A DNA stretch of 64,000 nt from Rhodospirillales bacterium (GCA_947473305.1 CANJCB010000003.1:124001-188000), one strand, 5' to 3'; counted from the stretch's first letter, positions 24,975 to 33,648 are shown. Notes: generated from the sequence alone by a model not told the origin. Numbers and translations are program-made.

Positions 24975-25049
24975 TGAAGATCTCCGGTGCCTGGGAACTC
25001 GCGGCCTTGACGTATCGCCGCGCCTGGCGCGGTCGTGTTATTCTGCCGC

Positions 25050-25076
25050 TCGAAGAAAACGCGTTCGAAGAAAACG
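25050..25076. repeat. Tandem direct repeat in a divergent promoter region
   Basis: TCGAAGAAAACG occurs at 25050-25061 and again at 25065-25076, a period of 15 bases, midway between the divergent monooxygenase and amidohydrolase genes. It could be an operator for a regulator shared by both; no local regulator gene is present. Confidence 0.4.
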
Positions 25077-25162
25077 GCTAGGGGGAAAAGGTAGCACTAT
25101 CTTTCCCCGTCGAAGTAGCCCGATCTCGACGGCCGCAGAGCGCTCCAGGAAGGGACGAAGGC

Positions 25163-26281
25163 ATGAATCTGGAACAGTCTTCCGGGGCGACACCCGCAGC
25201 ACCGCTGACCTTCGTCGGTTGCGGCGCGGGGCCGGTGCATCCCCATGCGGAGCACGGGTCCGGCGGCCATGCCACGGCGCCCGGTCCGGCGCCCGGTCCG
25301 GCGGCCGGCGCGCGGCGGAAGGTCATGGTGGGCGGCCGGCGCATCAGGACCGTGGATATCCATGCCCATTGCTCGATCCCGGAAGCGCTCGCCCTGGTCC
25401 AGGCTCCCGTCCCCGGTCCCCAGACGCTGCTTTTCAGCAAGCTCGAAGATCGCCTCCAAGCGATGGACGAGCAGGGCATCGACATCGCGGCGCTCAGCAT
25501 CAATCCCTTCTGGTACGGCTTCGACCGCGATCTCGCGGCCCGCGTCATCGAGCTTCAGAACGAGAAGCTCGCGGACTTCTGCGCGACCCATGCCGAGCGC
25601 TTCGTCGGCTTCGCCACGGTGGCGCTCCAGCATCCCGATCTCGCGGTGGAGCAGCTTGTGCACGGCGTCCGCAAGCTCGGCCTGCGCGGCATCGCGGTGG
25701 GCGGCAGCGTCGAGGGCGAGGAACTGGCGGCGGAGAAGTTTCATCCCATCTGGGCGAAGGCCGAGGAACTGGGCGTGCTGGTCTTCATCCATCCGCAGGG
25801 AACGCCGGAACTCGCCTCCCGGCTCGGGGGCAACGGCGCGCTCGACAATACCATCGGCAACCCCCTGGAGACGACGATCGCGCTTTCGCATCTGATCTTC
25901 GAGGGCACCCTCGACCGTTTTCCCGGCCTCAAGATCCTGGCGGCGCATGGCGGCGGCTACCTGCCCTCCTATGCGGCGCGGTCGGACGCGGTCTGCGACA
26001 CCTTCCCGAACCGCGTCACCCGGCTGCAAAAGCGGCCGACCGAATATCTGAAGCAGCTCTACTACGACACCCTGGTCTTCACGCCCGAGGCCTTGCGGCA
26101 CCTGGTGGCCGAGACCGGCCCGGACCGCATCGCGATGGGAACGGACTACCCCTATCCCTGGACCAGCACGACGGTCGACCACATCCTCGCCACCCCCGGC
26201 CTCACCGACGAGGATCGCGTGGCCATGCTCGGCGGCACCGCCGCGAAGCTGCTGGGGATCGGGGAAGAGGCGAACCCTTAA
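25163..26281 (+). CDS. Amidohydrolase family 2 metal-dependent hydrolase/decarboxylase
   Basis: 372 residues; the ATG is preceded by AGGAAGGGA. The core is an ACMSD-type TIM barrel: TVDIHAHC with metal-binding His67/His69, VFIHPQG, ILAAHGGGYLPSYAAR and MGTDYPYPW in order. Such enzymes hydrolyse or decarboxylate ring-cleavage products. An N-terminal extension of about 60 residues (CGAGPVHPHAEHGSGGH then AP/GP-rich) is unusual for the family and has no obvious role. With the divergent monooxygenase it suggests catabolism of an aromatic compound; this is an inference. Its TAA overlaps the convergent DUF1192 stop codon. Confidence 0.88.
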   Translation: MNLEQSSGATPAAPLTFVGCGAGPVHPHAEHGSGGHATAPGPAPGPAAGARRKVMVGGRRIRTVDIHAHCSIPEALALVQAPVPGPQTLLFSKLEDRLQAMDEQGIDIAALSINPFWYGFDRDLAARVIELQNEKLADFCATHAERFVGFATVALQHPDLAVEQLVHGVRKLGLRGIAVGGSVEGEELAAEKFHPIWAKAEELGVLVFIHPQGTPELASRLGGNGALDNTIGNPLETTIALSHLIFEGTLDRFPGLKILAAHGGGYLPSYAARSDAVCDTFPNRVTRLQKRPTEYLKQLYYDTLVFTPEALRHLVAETGPDRIAMGTDYPYPWTSTTVDHILATPGLTDEDRVAMLGGTAAKLLGIGEEANP

Positions 26282-26460
26282 CGCTTGAACAGGCCCTCCG
26301 CCCCGCCGCGCTGGGCTTTCTTGGCGACGATAGCGGCCTTGGCGCGGGCGATCTCGGCCTCAAGATCCGCGATATAGCCTTCCAGTTCCGCTATCGCCAT
26401 GGGAGTGAGGTCCTTGGGCTGGGGCTTCTGCTTCAGGGGCCTCAGGTCTTCTTCATCCAT
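26278..26460 (-). CDS. DUF1192 family small protein
   Basis: 60 residues from the ATG at 26460, which lies immediately after GGAGGTGGAG; an ATG four codons earlier lies within that ribosome site. The acidic MDEEDL start, the KPQPKDLTPMAIAELEGYI segment and a short helix EAEIARAKAAIVAKKAQR are typical of DUF1192, a family restricted largely to alphaproteobacteria with no known activity. Stop codons of this gene and the amidohydrolase overlap at TTAA (26278-26281). Confidence 0.88.
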   Translation of the reverse strand: MDEEDLRPLKQKPQPKDLTPMAIAELEGYIADLEAEIARAKAAIVAKKAQRGGAEGLFKR

Positions 26461-26536
26461 CTCCACCTCCATCGCGCGGGTTGCCAGTCTGGCGCGACAG
26501 GGCTAGAGGTGCAATCGTCCGCAAACGGAGAAAATC

Positions 26537-27535
26537 ATGCCCTTGCCCGCCACGATGACCGTCGTCGAGATCACGAGCTACGGCGCGCCGGATGTGCTGA
26601 AAGCCACGACCCGGCCGATGCCCAAGCCCGGTCAGGGCGAGGTGCTGATCCAGGTGGCCGCCGCCGGGGTCAACCGCCCCGATCTTTCCCAGCGCGAGGG
26701 GAATTATCCGCCGCCTCCGGGGGCGTCGGACATCCCGGGCCTGGAAGTCGCCGGCAAGGTGGTGGCGGTGGGCCTCGGCGTCCACGGCGTGGCGGTCGGC
26801 GACGAGGTCTGCGCCCTGGTGGCGGGGGGCGGCTATGCGGATTATTGCATCGCGCCCGCCCCCCAGGTGCTGCCCGTGCCCAAGGGCTTCAGCATGGTCG
26901 AGGCGGCGGCGCTGCCCGAGACCTTCTTCACGGTCTGGACCAATCTCTTCGACCGGGTCGGCCTCAAGTCCGGCGAGAGCGTCCTCATCCACGGCGGGTC
27001 GAGCGGCATCGGCACCACGGCGATCATGCTCGCCCGGGAATTCGGCGCGACCAGGATCTTCGTGACCGCCGGCAGTCCCGAGAAATGCGCGGCCTGCGAG
27101 AAGCTCGGCGCCACCCGGGCCATCGACTACAAGCGCGAGGATTTCGCCCAGGTCATCAAGGACGAGATGAAGGGCAAGGGCGTCGACGTGATCCTCGACA
27201 TGGTCGGCGGCGACTATGTGCAGAAGAATTTGAACAGCCTCGCCATGGAGGGTCGCCTCGTCCATGTGGCGCTGCAGAAGGGCGCCAAGATCGAGGTCAA
27301 TATCCGCCCGATCATGATGAACCGGCTGACCGTCACGGGCTCGACCCTGCGCCCGCGCTCGGTGGAGCAGAAGGCGGTTATCGCCAGGTCGCTGAAGGAA
27401 AAGGTCTGGCCGCTGCTCGACGCGGGCAAGATCAGGCCGCAGATCTTCAAGACCTTCCCTCTGGCGGAAGCGGCCGAGGCCCATCGTCTCCTGGACAGTT
27501 CCACCCATATCGGCAAGGTCGTGCTGACAGTCTGA
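26537..27535 (+). CDS. NAD(P)H-quinone oxidoreductase, PIG3-like MDR family
   Basis: 332 residues with GGAG seven bases before the ATG. It is a medium-chain dehydrogenase/reductase without zinc ligands: N-terminal GroES-like domain (VLIQVAAAGVNRPDLSQREG, YPPPPGASDIPGLEVAG), and a nucleotide-binding domain with VLIHGGSSGIGTTAIMLARE. ATRAIDYKREDF and DVILDMVGGDYVQKNL match the PIG3 subgroup. It reduces quinones with NADPH in the cytoplasm. It stands alone, between DUF1192 and trcR. Confidence 0.92.
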   Translation: MPLPATMTVVEITSYGAPDVLKATTRPMPKPGQGEVLIQVAAAGVNRPDLSQREGNYPPPPGASDIPGLEVAGKVVAVGLGVHGVAVGDEVCALVAGGGYADYCIAPAPQVLPVPKGFSMVEAAALPETFFTVWTNLFDRVGLKSGESVLIHGGSSGIGTTAIMLAREFGATRIFVTAGSPEKCAACEKLGATRAIDYKREDFAQVIKDEMKGKGVDVILDMVGGDYVQKNLNSLAMEGRLVHVALQKGAKIEVNIRPIMMNRLTVTGSTLRPRSVEQKAVIARSLKEKVWPLLDAGKIRPQIFKTFPLAEAAEAHRLLDSSTHIGKVVLTV

Positions 27536-27684
27536 GCCGAGGTCCCCCTTCCCTCGCGCCCTGCGACGGATTATATAGCGAGGATCCATATATCAGCCGT
27601 CGCCGTCCCAGCGCCGCGCAGCGCCTGGAAAGCGTTGTTATGAAAGCGTTGGTCTGACGGGGGCGCCGGCTCCCAGGAGGAATG

Positions 27685-28263
27685 ATGTCCCTGCCCCTTA
27701 TGCCCAAGGCCACTGCCGTCTGGCTGGTCGAGAACACGACCCTCACCTTCGACCAGATCGCCGAATTCTGCGGGCTGCATCCCCTGGAAGTGCAGGCCAT
27801 CGCCGATGGCGAGGTCGCAGTGCAGATGATGGGCCTCGACCCGATCGCCAACGGCCAGACGACCCTGGCGGAGATCGAGCGCTGCCAGAAGGACGGCGAC
27901 GCGCGCCTCAAGCTTTCGGCCCATGCGGTGCCGGTCTCGGTGGTGAAGCACAAGGGACCGCGCTACACCCCCATCGCCAAGCGCCAGGACAAGCCCGACG
28001 CGATCTCCTGGATCCTGAAGGCGCATCCGGAACTGAGCGACAGCCAGATCTCCAAGCTCATCGGCACCACCAAGCCGACCATCGCCGCCGTGCGCGACCG
28101 GAGCCATTGGAACTCGCCCAACATCAAGCCGCGCCACCCGGTGGGCCTCGGGCTCTGCACCCTGCCGGAACTCGACCAGGCCGTGCAGCGCGCCACCAAG
28201 GGCAAGAAGGGCGCCGACCCGACCGCCGCGATCATGGAACACGAGGACGCGCCGGCGGATTGA
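27685..28263 (+). CDS. trcR: DUF1013 family cell-cycle transcriptional regulator TrcR
   Basis: 192 residues from the ATG at 27685, four bases after AGGAGG; the ATG at 27682 is too close to that site. The N-terminal ATAVWLVENTTLTFDQIAEF and the C-terminal SDSQISKLIGTTKPTIAAVR are helix-turn-helix-like. KRQDKPDAISWILKAHPEL links them, as in DUF1013. The family is conserved in alphaproteobacteria and has been described in Caulobacter as a transcription regulator linked to the cell cycle. The name is by family similarity. Confidence 0.88.
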   Translation: MSLPLMPKATAVWLVENTTLTFDQIAEFCGLHPLEVQAIADGEVAVQMMGLDPIANGQTTLAEIERCQKDGDARLKLSAHAVPVSVVKHKGPRYTPIAKRQDKPDAISWILKAHPELSDSQISKLIGTTKPTIAAVRDRSHWNSPNIKPRHPVGLGLCTLPELDQAVQRATKGKKGADPTAAIMEHEDAPAD

Positions 28264-28288
28264 TTTTTCCGCCGAGCATTTTTTAAAG

Positions 28289-28496
28289 TCCTTCTCAGCC
28301 CAAAGCGAAGCTTTGCTTCGCGCGCCGTCAGCACAAGCTTGCTTGTGCGAAAGGCTTGGGGGAGAAGGATTTAGGATGAGGTGGGGCGAGGGCGCTGAGG
28401 CGCCGGAGCATCTCGCAAGTGGCGCGACCTACCTCACCCTTCCCACTTCGTGGGCCCCTTCCCTCTCCCTCCGCAAGCGGCCGGAGAGGGAGTCAA
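28289..28496. repeat. Composite intergenic repeat with several hairpins
   Basis: TCCTTCTC (28289-28296) and GAGAAGGA (28362-28369) bracket two smaller hairpins, GCGAAGC/GCTTCGC and GCACAAG/CTTGTGC. A run of GAGGTGGGGCGAGGGC and ACCTCACCCTTCCC follows, ending with CCCTCTCC...GGAGAGGG next to the prpE stop. This is a mosaic of short palindromes, probably noncoding, related to the CCCTCTCCCA-type repeats at 44704 and 48049. Confidence 0.65.
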
Positions 28497-28500
28497 GAAG

Positions 28501-30405
28501 CTACCCCACCTTCCGGCAGAACCCCGCCGCCTTCAGGTGATCCGCGATTTCGTCCAGGATCGCCGGATCGTCGATGGTCGCGGGCATGCGGTATTCCAGC
28601 CCATCGGCGATCTGCCGCATGGTGCCGCGCAGGATCTTGCCGGACCTCGTTTTCGGCAGCCGCTCGACCACGATGGCCGTGCGGAAGCTCGCCACCGGGC
28701 CGATCTTGTCGCGGACGAGTTGGATCACTTCCCGGGAGATGGTCTCGTTCGACCGCGCGACACCCGCCTTCAACACGATGAAGCCCACCGGGACCTGGCC
28801 CTTCAATTCGTCGGCCGCGCCGATCACCGCGCATTCGGCCACATCGGGATGCCCGGCCAGCACTTCCTCCATCCCGCCGGTCGAGAGGCGGTGGCCTGCC
28901 GTATTGATGATGTCGTCGGTGCGGGCCATGACGAAGACATAGCCGTCCTCGTCGATATAGCCGGCGTCGGCGGTCTGATAATAGCCAGGGAATTCCGCCA
29001 TATAAGAGCTGACGTAACGCTCCTCCTGCTGCCATAGCGTCGGGAAGGAGCCGGGCGGCAGGGGAAGTTTCACCGCCAGCGCGCCGATGGTGCCGGGGGG
29101 CACCTCGTGGCCATCCGTGCCCAGCACGCGCAGGTCATAGCCCGGCGCCGCTTTGGTCGGGGAGCCATACTTCACCGGCAGCATGCCGAGCCCCACGCAG
29201 TTGCCCGCGATGGTCCAGCCGGTCTCGGTCTGCCACCAATGGTCGATCACCGGGATCTTCAGATGCTCTTCCGCCCATTGGACGGTCGGCGGGTCGCCCC
29301 GCTCGCCCGCCAGGAACAGCGTGCGGAACTTCGAGAGGTCGTAATTGCCGATGAGCTTGCCGTCCGGATCCTCACGCTTGATCGCGCGGAAGGCGGTGGG
29401 CGCGGTGAAGCAGGCGCTGACCCCGTGCTGGGAAATGAGCCGCCAATAGGCGCCCGCGTCGGGGGTGCCCACGGGCTTTCCCTCGTAGAGGATCGCCGTG
29501 CAGCCATAAAGCAGCGGCGCATAGACGATATAGGAATGGCCGACGACCCAGCCGATGTCGGAGCCCGCGAAGAAAGTCTCCCCCGGCTTCATCCCATAGA
29601 CGCCATGCATGGACCAATAGAGCCCCACCGCATGGCCGCCGTTGTCGCGCACCACGCCCTTGGGGATTCCCGTGGTGCCGGAGGTATAGAGAATATAGAG
29701 CGGGTCCGTCGCTTCCAGCGAGACGCAGTCCGCGGGCTCGGCCTTGGCGATCCATTCCTGCCAGTCGTGGTCGCGGCCGGGGATCATCTCGGCCTCGAGC
29801 TGCGGACGCTGGAGGATCACGCAGGCTTCGGGCTTGAAGCTCGAGAGCTCGATGCCCCCGTCGAGCAGCGGCTTATAGGGCACGATCCGATGGCCCTCGA
29901 TCCCGCAGGAGGCCGAGAGGATCACCTTGGGCTTGCAATCGTCGATGCGGGTCGCGAGTTCGCGCGAGGCAAACCCGCCGAAGACCACCGAATGGATCGC
30001 CCCGATCCGGGCGCAGGCGAGCATGGCCATGACCGCTTCAGGGACCATGGGCATATAGAGGATGACCCGGTCGCCTTTGCCGACGCCGAGCGCCTTCAAC
30101 CCGCCCGCGATCAGCGCCGTGGCGTCGCGCATCTCGCGGAAGGAGAAGCTGCGGACCTGGCCCGTCACCGGGCTGTCGTAGATGATCGCCGCCTGCTCGC
30201 CCCGCCCCTTGGCCACATGCCGGTCCAAAGCGTTGTGGCAGGTGTTGAGGCGGCCGCCCGGATACCAGCGGTAGAACGGCGGATTGCTGTCGTCGAGGAC
30301 CTTGTCCCAGCGGCGATCCCAGTCGATCGCCTCCGCCGCCTCGGCCCAGAATCCCTCCGGATCGGCGAGCGACCGGCGGTAGGTTTCCTCGTAGCGGCTC
30401 TGCAT
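28501..30405 (-). CDS. prpE: Propionyl-CoA synthetase
   Basis: 634 residues from the ATG at 30405; the longer frame adds 15 residues that do not fit the family. AMP-forming acyl-CoA synthetase motifs: YILYTSGTTGIPKGVVRDN (A3, phosphate loop), WWQTETGWTIAG (A5), GYYQTADAGYIDEDGY (A7) and KTRSGKILRGTMRQIA, with the acetylation-regulated lysine. GGHAVGLYWSMHGVYG and SYIVYAPLLYGCTAILYEG fit PrpE better than acetyl-CoA synthetase. It activates propionate for the methylcitrate or methylmalonyl route. No other prp genes are near, so it is a solitary gene. Confidence 0.92.
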   Translation of the reverse strand: MQSRYEETYRRSLADPEGFWAEAAEAIDWDRRWDKVLDDSNPPFYRWYPGGRLNTCHNALDRHVAKGRGEQAAIIYDSPVTGQVRSFSFREMRDATALIAGGLKALGVGKGDRVILYMPMVPEAVMAMLACARIGAIHSVVFGGFASRELATRIDDCKPKVILSASCGIEGHRIVPYKPLLDGGIELSSFKPEACVILQRPQLEAEMIPGRDHDWQEWIAKAEPADCVSLEATDPLYILYTSGTTGIPKGVVRDNGGHAVGLYWSMHGVYGMKPGETFFAGSDIGWVVGHSYIVYAPLLYGCTAILYEGKPVGTPDAGAYWRLISQHGVSACFTAPTAFRAIKREDPDGKLIGNYDLSKFRTLFLAGERGDPPTVQWAEEHLKIPVIDHWWQTETGWTIAGNCVGLGMLPVKYGSPTKAAPGYDLRVLGTDGHEVPPGTIGALAVKLPLPPGSFPTLWQQEERYVSSYMAEFPGYYQTADAGYIDEDGYVFVMARTDDIINTAGHRLSTGGMEEVLAGHPDVAECAVIGAADELKGQVPVGFIVLKAGVARSNETISREVIQLVRDKIGPVASFRTAIVVERLPKTRSGKILRGTMRQIADGLEYRMPATIDDPAILDEIADHLKAAGFCRKVG

Positions 30406-30547
30406 CCCCGTCACCCGTTTCCTCCCACTTTCCGAAAGATAGTGGGACAAAGCGGGAGACTTGCCAAGTTGGTTGGCGGCAGGGCGGTGCGGGATGGAAC
30501 GCCGTCCGCAAGCCCCTTGGGAGCCGCGGCGGCGGGATGAGGCTCGC

Positions 30548-30718
30548 TTAGCCTATTTGCTCGAGCTGGACGATTTCGTCTTTTATTCGGAGCTTTTGCC
30601 GCTTCAAGTCGGTGACGGCATCTACGTTCGGGAGCGGACGGTGTGTTTCCTGGTCTAGCGCAACTTCAAGGCTGTGGTGCCGGGTGCGTAGCGTGTGGAT
30701 ACGGTCCTGAACTGACAT
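30548..30718 (-). CDS. YdcH/DUF465 small helical protein, copy 1
   Basis: 56 residues from the ATG at 30718, five bases after GGAGGAG. The sequence VQDRIHTLRTRHHSLEVALD, then TDLKRQKLRIKDEIVQLEQ, is the DUF465/YdcH helical hairpin. The role of the family is unknown. It is divergent from a second DUF465 gene 326 bases away. Confidence 0.9.
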   Translation of the reverse strand: MSVQDRIHTLRTRHHSLEVALDQETHRPLPNVDAVTDLKRQKLRIKDEIVQLEQIG

Positions 30719-31044
30719 AGAAACTCCTCCAATCAATGACGACGCGAGGATGACTTTGGGATGGTAACGCTGTTGTAACGTTTCCACCAAGCGGGAATTC
30801 ACCTTTCCCCCCCACCGTTATATTGGCACTCCCCTAAGGGATCGCAGGGCAAAATCGGGCCAAAATACAGGCTTCTATTGGCTTTGCGCTCAATGAGCGG
30901 CCCTGATGGGAAAGGACCATTGACCTTCTTTTTTTCCCGCGCCTTTATCCTGCGATCTCTTCTGCGGCATCAGCGAAGATGACTCCTCGCGCCCGGCTTT
31001 TGCTATAGTCCCCTCGTTCCAGCATAAGGGGCTGTCGGTTTCTC
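30719..31044. other. Intergenic region between divergent ydcH-like genes
   Basis: 326 bases that hold the promoters of both DUF465 genes. A TATAGT box near 31003 is a possible -10 for the plus-strand gene, without a convincing -35. A pyrimidine run CTTTCCCCCCC and a T-run at about 30925 stand out. I see no gene or structured RNA. Confidence 0.45.
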
Positions 31045-31248
31045 ATGGATCTCGATATGGAAGGCATGCGGGCGCGGCTGACCGCTCTCAAGAGCGAGCA
31101 CGCCGACCTCGACGAGGCGATTGCCCGGATCTCCGAAAAAGCGCCCTTCAACCAGCTTCAGATCCAGCGCCTCAAAAAGCGCAAGCTCATGCTCAAGGAT
31201 CTGGTGGCGAGGATGGAGAGCCAATTGCTCCCGAACATCATCGCTTAA
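31045..31248 (+). CDS. YdcH/DUF465 small helical protein, copy 2
   Basis: 67 residues. MRARLTALKSEHADLDEAI and LQIQRLKKRKLMLKDLVARM form the paired helices of DUF465. The start at 31045 has only a weak upstream site; an ATG at 31057 is an alternative. It is a distant paralogue of the divergent gene, with the second helix ending in LKDLV rather than IKDEIVQLE. Confidence 0.88.
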   Translation: MDLDMEGMRARLTALKSEHADLDEAIARISEKAPFNQLQIQRLKKRKLMLKDLVARMESQLLPNIIA

Positions 31249-31275
31249 GCGGAAGCTTCACTTCACCGCGAGGCC

Positions 31276-31312
31276 AAAGAAAAAGGCCCGGAAGCCGAAG
31301 CCTCCGGGCCTT
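31276..31312 (-). terminator. Rho-independent terminator of rpoH
   Basis: Read on the minus strand, AAGGCCCGGA and TCCGGGCCTT (31303-31312 and 31283-31292) form the stem, and TTTTTCTTT follows. It lies about 22 bases past the rpoH stop. On the plus strand only two T follow, so it mainly ends rpoH transcripts. Confidence 0.87.
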
Positions 31313-31334
31313 GATCCATTCGATCCCGCCAGCG

Positions 31335-32216
31335 TTACGCGGCGACCAGCATGTGACGCGAGGACGCGTCCTGCGCGACCTTGGCGAGCATGGCGCGTTG
31401 CAGCTTCTCGAAGGCGCGAACCTCGATCTGGCGGATGCGCTCGCGGGAGACCGAGTATTCGTGGCTCAGCTCTTCCAGCGTCACCGGATCTTCCTTCAGG
31501 CGGCGCTCGAAGAGGATATGGCGCTCGCGCTCGTTCAGACCCGTCATCGCTTCCTGGAGCAGGGTATGGCGACGGCCGAGTTCATCGGCCTCCGCGACCA
31601 CCGTCTCCTGGTTGGGACGGTCATCGACCAGAAGCTCCATCCATTCGGACTCGCCTTCCGCCCCGACCGTCCGGTTGAGCGAAGCGTCGCCCGCCGAGAG
31701 ACGGCGGTTCATCTCGATCACTTCGTTCTCGGGCACGGAAAGCTCGGTTGCGATCTTGGTCACCGTTGCCGGCGACAGATCTCCCCGCTCCAATTCCTCC
31801 ATGCGGCCCTTGAGCTTGCGCAGGTTGAAGAAGAGCTTCTTCTGCGCCGCCGTCGTGCCCATCTTCACCAGCGACCAGGAATGCAGGATGTATTCCTGGA
31901 TCGAGGCGCGGATCCACCACATGGCATAGGTCGCGAAACGAAAGCCGCGCTCCGGGTCGAACTTGTCGGCGGCCTGCATCAGCCCCACATTGCCCTCGGA
32001 CACGAGGTCGGGCATCGACAGGCCGTAGCCGCGATAGCCACGGGCGATCTTGATGACGAAGCGAAGATGACTGCCGACGAGCTCCTTGAGCGCGACCTGA
32101 TCGCGCCGATCGCGCCAAGCCACCGCGAGCTCGCGCTCGCGATCCGGCGTCAGCATCGGAAAGCGCTTGGTCTCTTCCATGTAATGGGACAGGGAAGCGT
32201 CCTTGAATTGCACCAT
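31335..32216 (-). CDS. rpoH: RNA polymerase heat-shock sigma factor RpoH (sigma-32)
   Basis: 293 residues. Region 2 reads RFVIKIARGYRGYGLSMPD, LVSEGNVGLMQAADKFDPER and RFATYAMWWIRASIQEYIL. The RpoH box QKKLFFNLR is at 125-133. Region 4 ends with VTLEELSHEYSVSRERIRQI. The protein directs RNA polymerase to heat-shock promoters in the cytoplasm. A promoter of its own class lies about 120 bases upstream, and the hsp20 gene in this window has another. GGAG is ten bases before the ATG. Many alphaproteobacteria have two rpoH genes; which one this is cannot be told from the window. Confidence 0.95.
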   Translation of the reverse strand: MVQFKDASLSHYMEETKRFPMLTPDRERELAVAWRDRRDQVALKELVGSHLRFVIKIARGYRGYGLSMPDLVSEGNVGLMQAADKFDPERGFRFATYAMWWIRASIQEYILHSWSLVKMGTTAAQKKLFFNLRKLKGRMEELERGDLSPATVTKIATELSVPENEVIEMNRRLSAGDASLNRTVGAEGESEWMELLVDDRPNQETVVAEADELGRRHTLLQEAMTGLNERERHILFERRLKEDPVTLEELSHEYSVSRERIRQIEVRAFEKLQRAMLAKVAQDASSRHMLVAA

Positions 32217-32542
32217 CTGTCTTTATCTCCTACGGCCCTTGAGTAGCGGCGCCGCCCGCGCGATCAGCCAGCAACGCGCCGACAAAGCTCGGCCCGCCCC
32301 AAATCGCAAAGAGAAGAGTCACTGAGGGTTATCGTTTAAATAGGGTTGCGGCGGTCCTGATTCAAGACCTTGGGGTGATTAATCTCGCCCCTAGGGATGA
32401 GGTGGCTTTAAAGCTTTTGAATTCGTTCTTTTCCGCCATTTCACGGCATTTGTCGGCTGAAACCCTGGAGTCTCACTTACTTGCCCGCACCGTCGCGATC
32501 TCTGTGCGAACATTAATTATTATTTAGATTGGGCGCTGCTTG
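32217..32542. other. Leader and promoter region of rpoH
   Basis: 326 bases between rpoH and the end of the chromate-transporter gene. The rpoH 5' leader (about 115 bases from the predicted start) is in the first third. The rest is relatively A+T-rich, without a recognised gene. Confidence 0.5.
32338..32366 (-). promoter_or_regulatory. RpoH-type promoter upstream of rpoH
   Basis: On the minus strand CTTG (32366-32363), an 18-base spacer and CCTATTT (32344-32338) match CTTG-N17/18-CYTATNT. Transcription would start near 32330 and leave a leader of about 115 bases. This predicts that rpoH feeds back on itself, as described for Caulobacter and Agrobacterium. Confidence 0.7.
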
Positions 32543-33067
32543 TCAGAGAAGGCCCAAGACGCCGAGAACGCCCGACACCGCCATGACCCAGAGCGGGTGA
32601 ATGCGTGTCCGCAAGGCGACGAAGAGGGTGATTCCGGTCACCACATAGGCCTGCCAGTCCTCCACCGCGCCGCGCGTCACGATATAGCCGCTGGCCAGCA
32701 CCAGCCCGGCCGTGACCGGCGCCAGCCCCCGCTGCACGATGCGCCGCCAGGGCGCGTCCTTGAAGCGGTCCCAGAGCCCATGGACGAAATAGGTCAGGAG
32801 GCAGCTCGGCGCGCAGCAGGCGGCGGTCGCGACGAAGGCGCCGGCCAGACCGCCAACATGCCAGCCGATCAGGGTCACGACCATCATATTGGGGCCGGGC
32901 GAGGCCTGGGCGATGGCATAGAGATCGGCGAAGGTGCCCGAGCTCATCCAGCCCTGGACCTCGACCACCTCGCGGTGCATCTCGGGGATGACCGAGGCGA
33001 GCCCGCCCACCGCCAGCAACGACAGCGTCAGGAAGAGCGTGGTGAGATCGAAGAGCGGGCTTTTCAC
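32543..33067 (-). CDS. chrA: Chromate transporter, second half (short-chain CHR family)
   Basis: 174 residues from a GTG start at 33067, overlapping the first half's TGA as GTGA. It has the CHR pattern LTLSLLAVGGLASVIPEM, QASPGPNMMVVTLIGWHVGG and about six membrane helices. In short-chain ChrA systems two such proteins with opposite topology pair to make the carrier. The longer open frame upstream is only a shadow of the first gene. Chromate efflux is the named function; sulfate or other oxyanions are possible. Confidence 0.88.
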   Translation of the reverse strand: MKSPLFDLTTLFLTLSLLAVGGLASVIPEMHREVVEVQGWMSSGTFADLYAIAQASPGPNMMVVTLIGWHVGGLAGAFVATAACCAPSCLLTYFVHGLWDRFKDAPWRRIVQRGLAPVTAGLVLASGYIVTRGAVEDWQAYVVTGITLFVALRTRIHPLWVMAVSGVLGVLGLL

Positions 33068-33648
33068 CAGCGGATCAACCAGGAAGCCAGCACGCCGGCC
33101 GTGGCGAAGACCGCCAGCACCGGCAGCAGGGGCCAATGGAAAATGCCCACCGCGATGAAGACCAAAACGACGATGACGCTCATCCAAAGCTCGCGCATCA
33201 CCGGCAGCGCCATCTTGAAGCCGATCGACAGGATGAGCCCCGCCGCCGAGGCGGATATCCCGACGAGAGCGCCGCGCACCATCTCCAACTGGCCGTAGCG
33301 CGCATAGACCAGCGCCAGGAGCAACACGATGGTGAAGGGCGCGGAGAGAAGGCTCAGTACCGCCACCACCGACCCCAGGGGACCGCGAAAGCGGGAGCCG
33401 AGACAGATCGCCATATTGACGATATTGGGGCCGGGCAGGAACTGGCAGAGCCCCATGAGATCGGTGAATTCCGCCGGCGTCAGCCAATGGCGCTGCTCGA
33501 CGATCATGCGCCGCGCCCAGGGCAGCACCCCGCCGAAGCCGATGGCGGAAACCGTGAAGAAGCCCAGGAAAATTTCCGCGAGGGTGACGTCCTGGACGGT
33601 CACGTCAGCAGGAGGCACAGGGGAGGAAGGTTGCGCGCCGGTCGCCAT
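33064..33648 (-). CDS. chrA: Chromate transporter, first half (short-chain CHR family)
   Basis: 194 residues. FFTVSAIGFGGVLPWARRMI, WLTPAEFTDLMGLCQFLPGP and NIVNMAICLGSRFRGPLG are the CHR-domain motifs, followed by a hydrophobic C-terminal half. It is the upstream partner of the gene at 32543-33067. No chromate regulator gene (chrB) is visible beside it. Confidence 0.88.
   Translation of the reverse strand: MATGAQPSSPVPPADVTVQDVTLAEIFLGFFTVSAIGFGGVLPWARRMIVEQRHWLTPAEFTDLMGLCQFLPGPNIVNMAICLGSRFRGPLGSVVAVLSLLSAPFTIVLLLALVYARYGQLEMVRGALVGISASAAGLILSIGFKMALPVMRELWMSVIVVLVFIAVGIFHWPLLPVLAVFATAGVLASWLIRW

Noticed and set aside
24691-27657. Very long open frame (988 codons) on the plus strand
   Set aside because: It runs across three real genes in another frame and has Arg/Gly-rich content typical of high-GC shadow frames.
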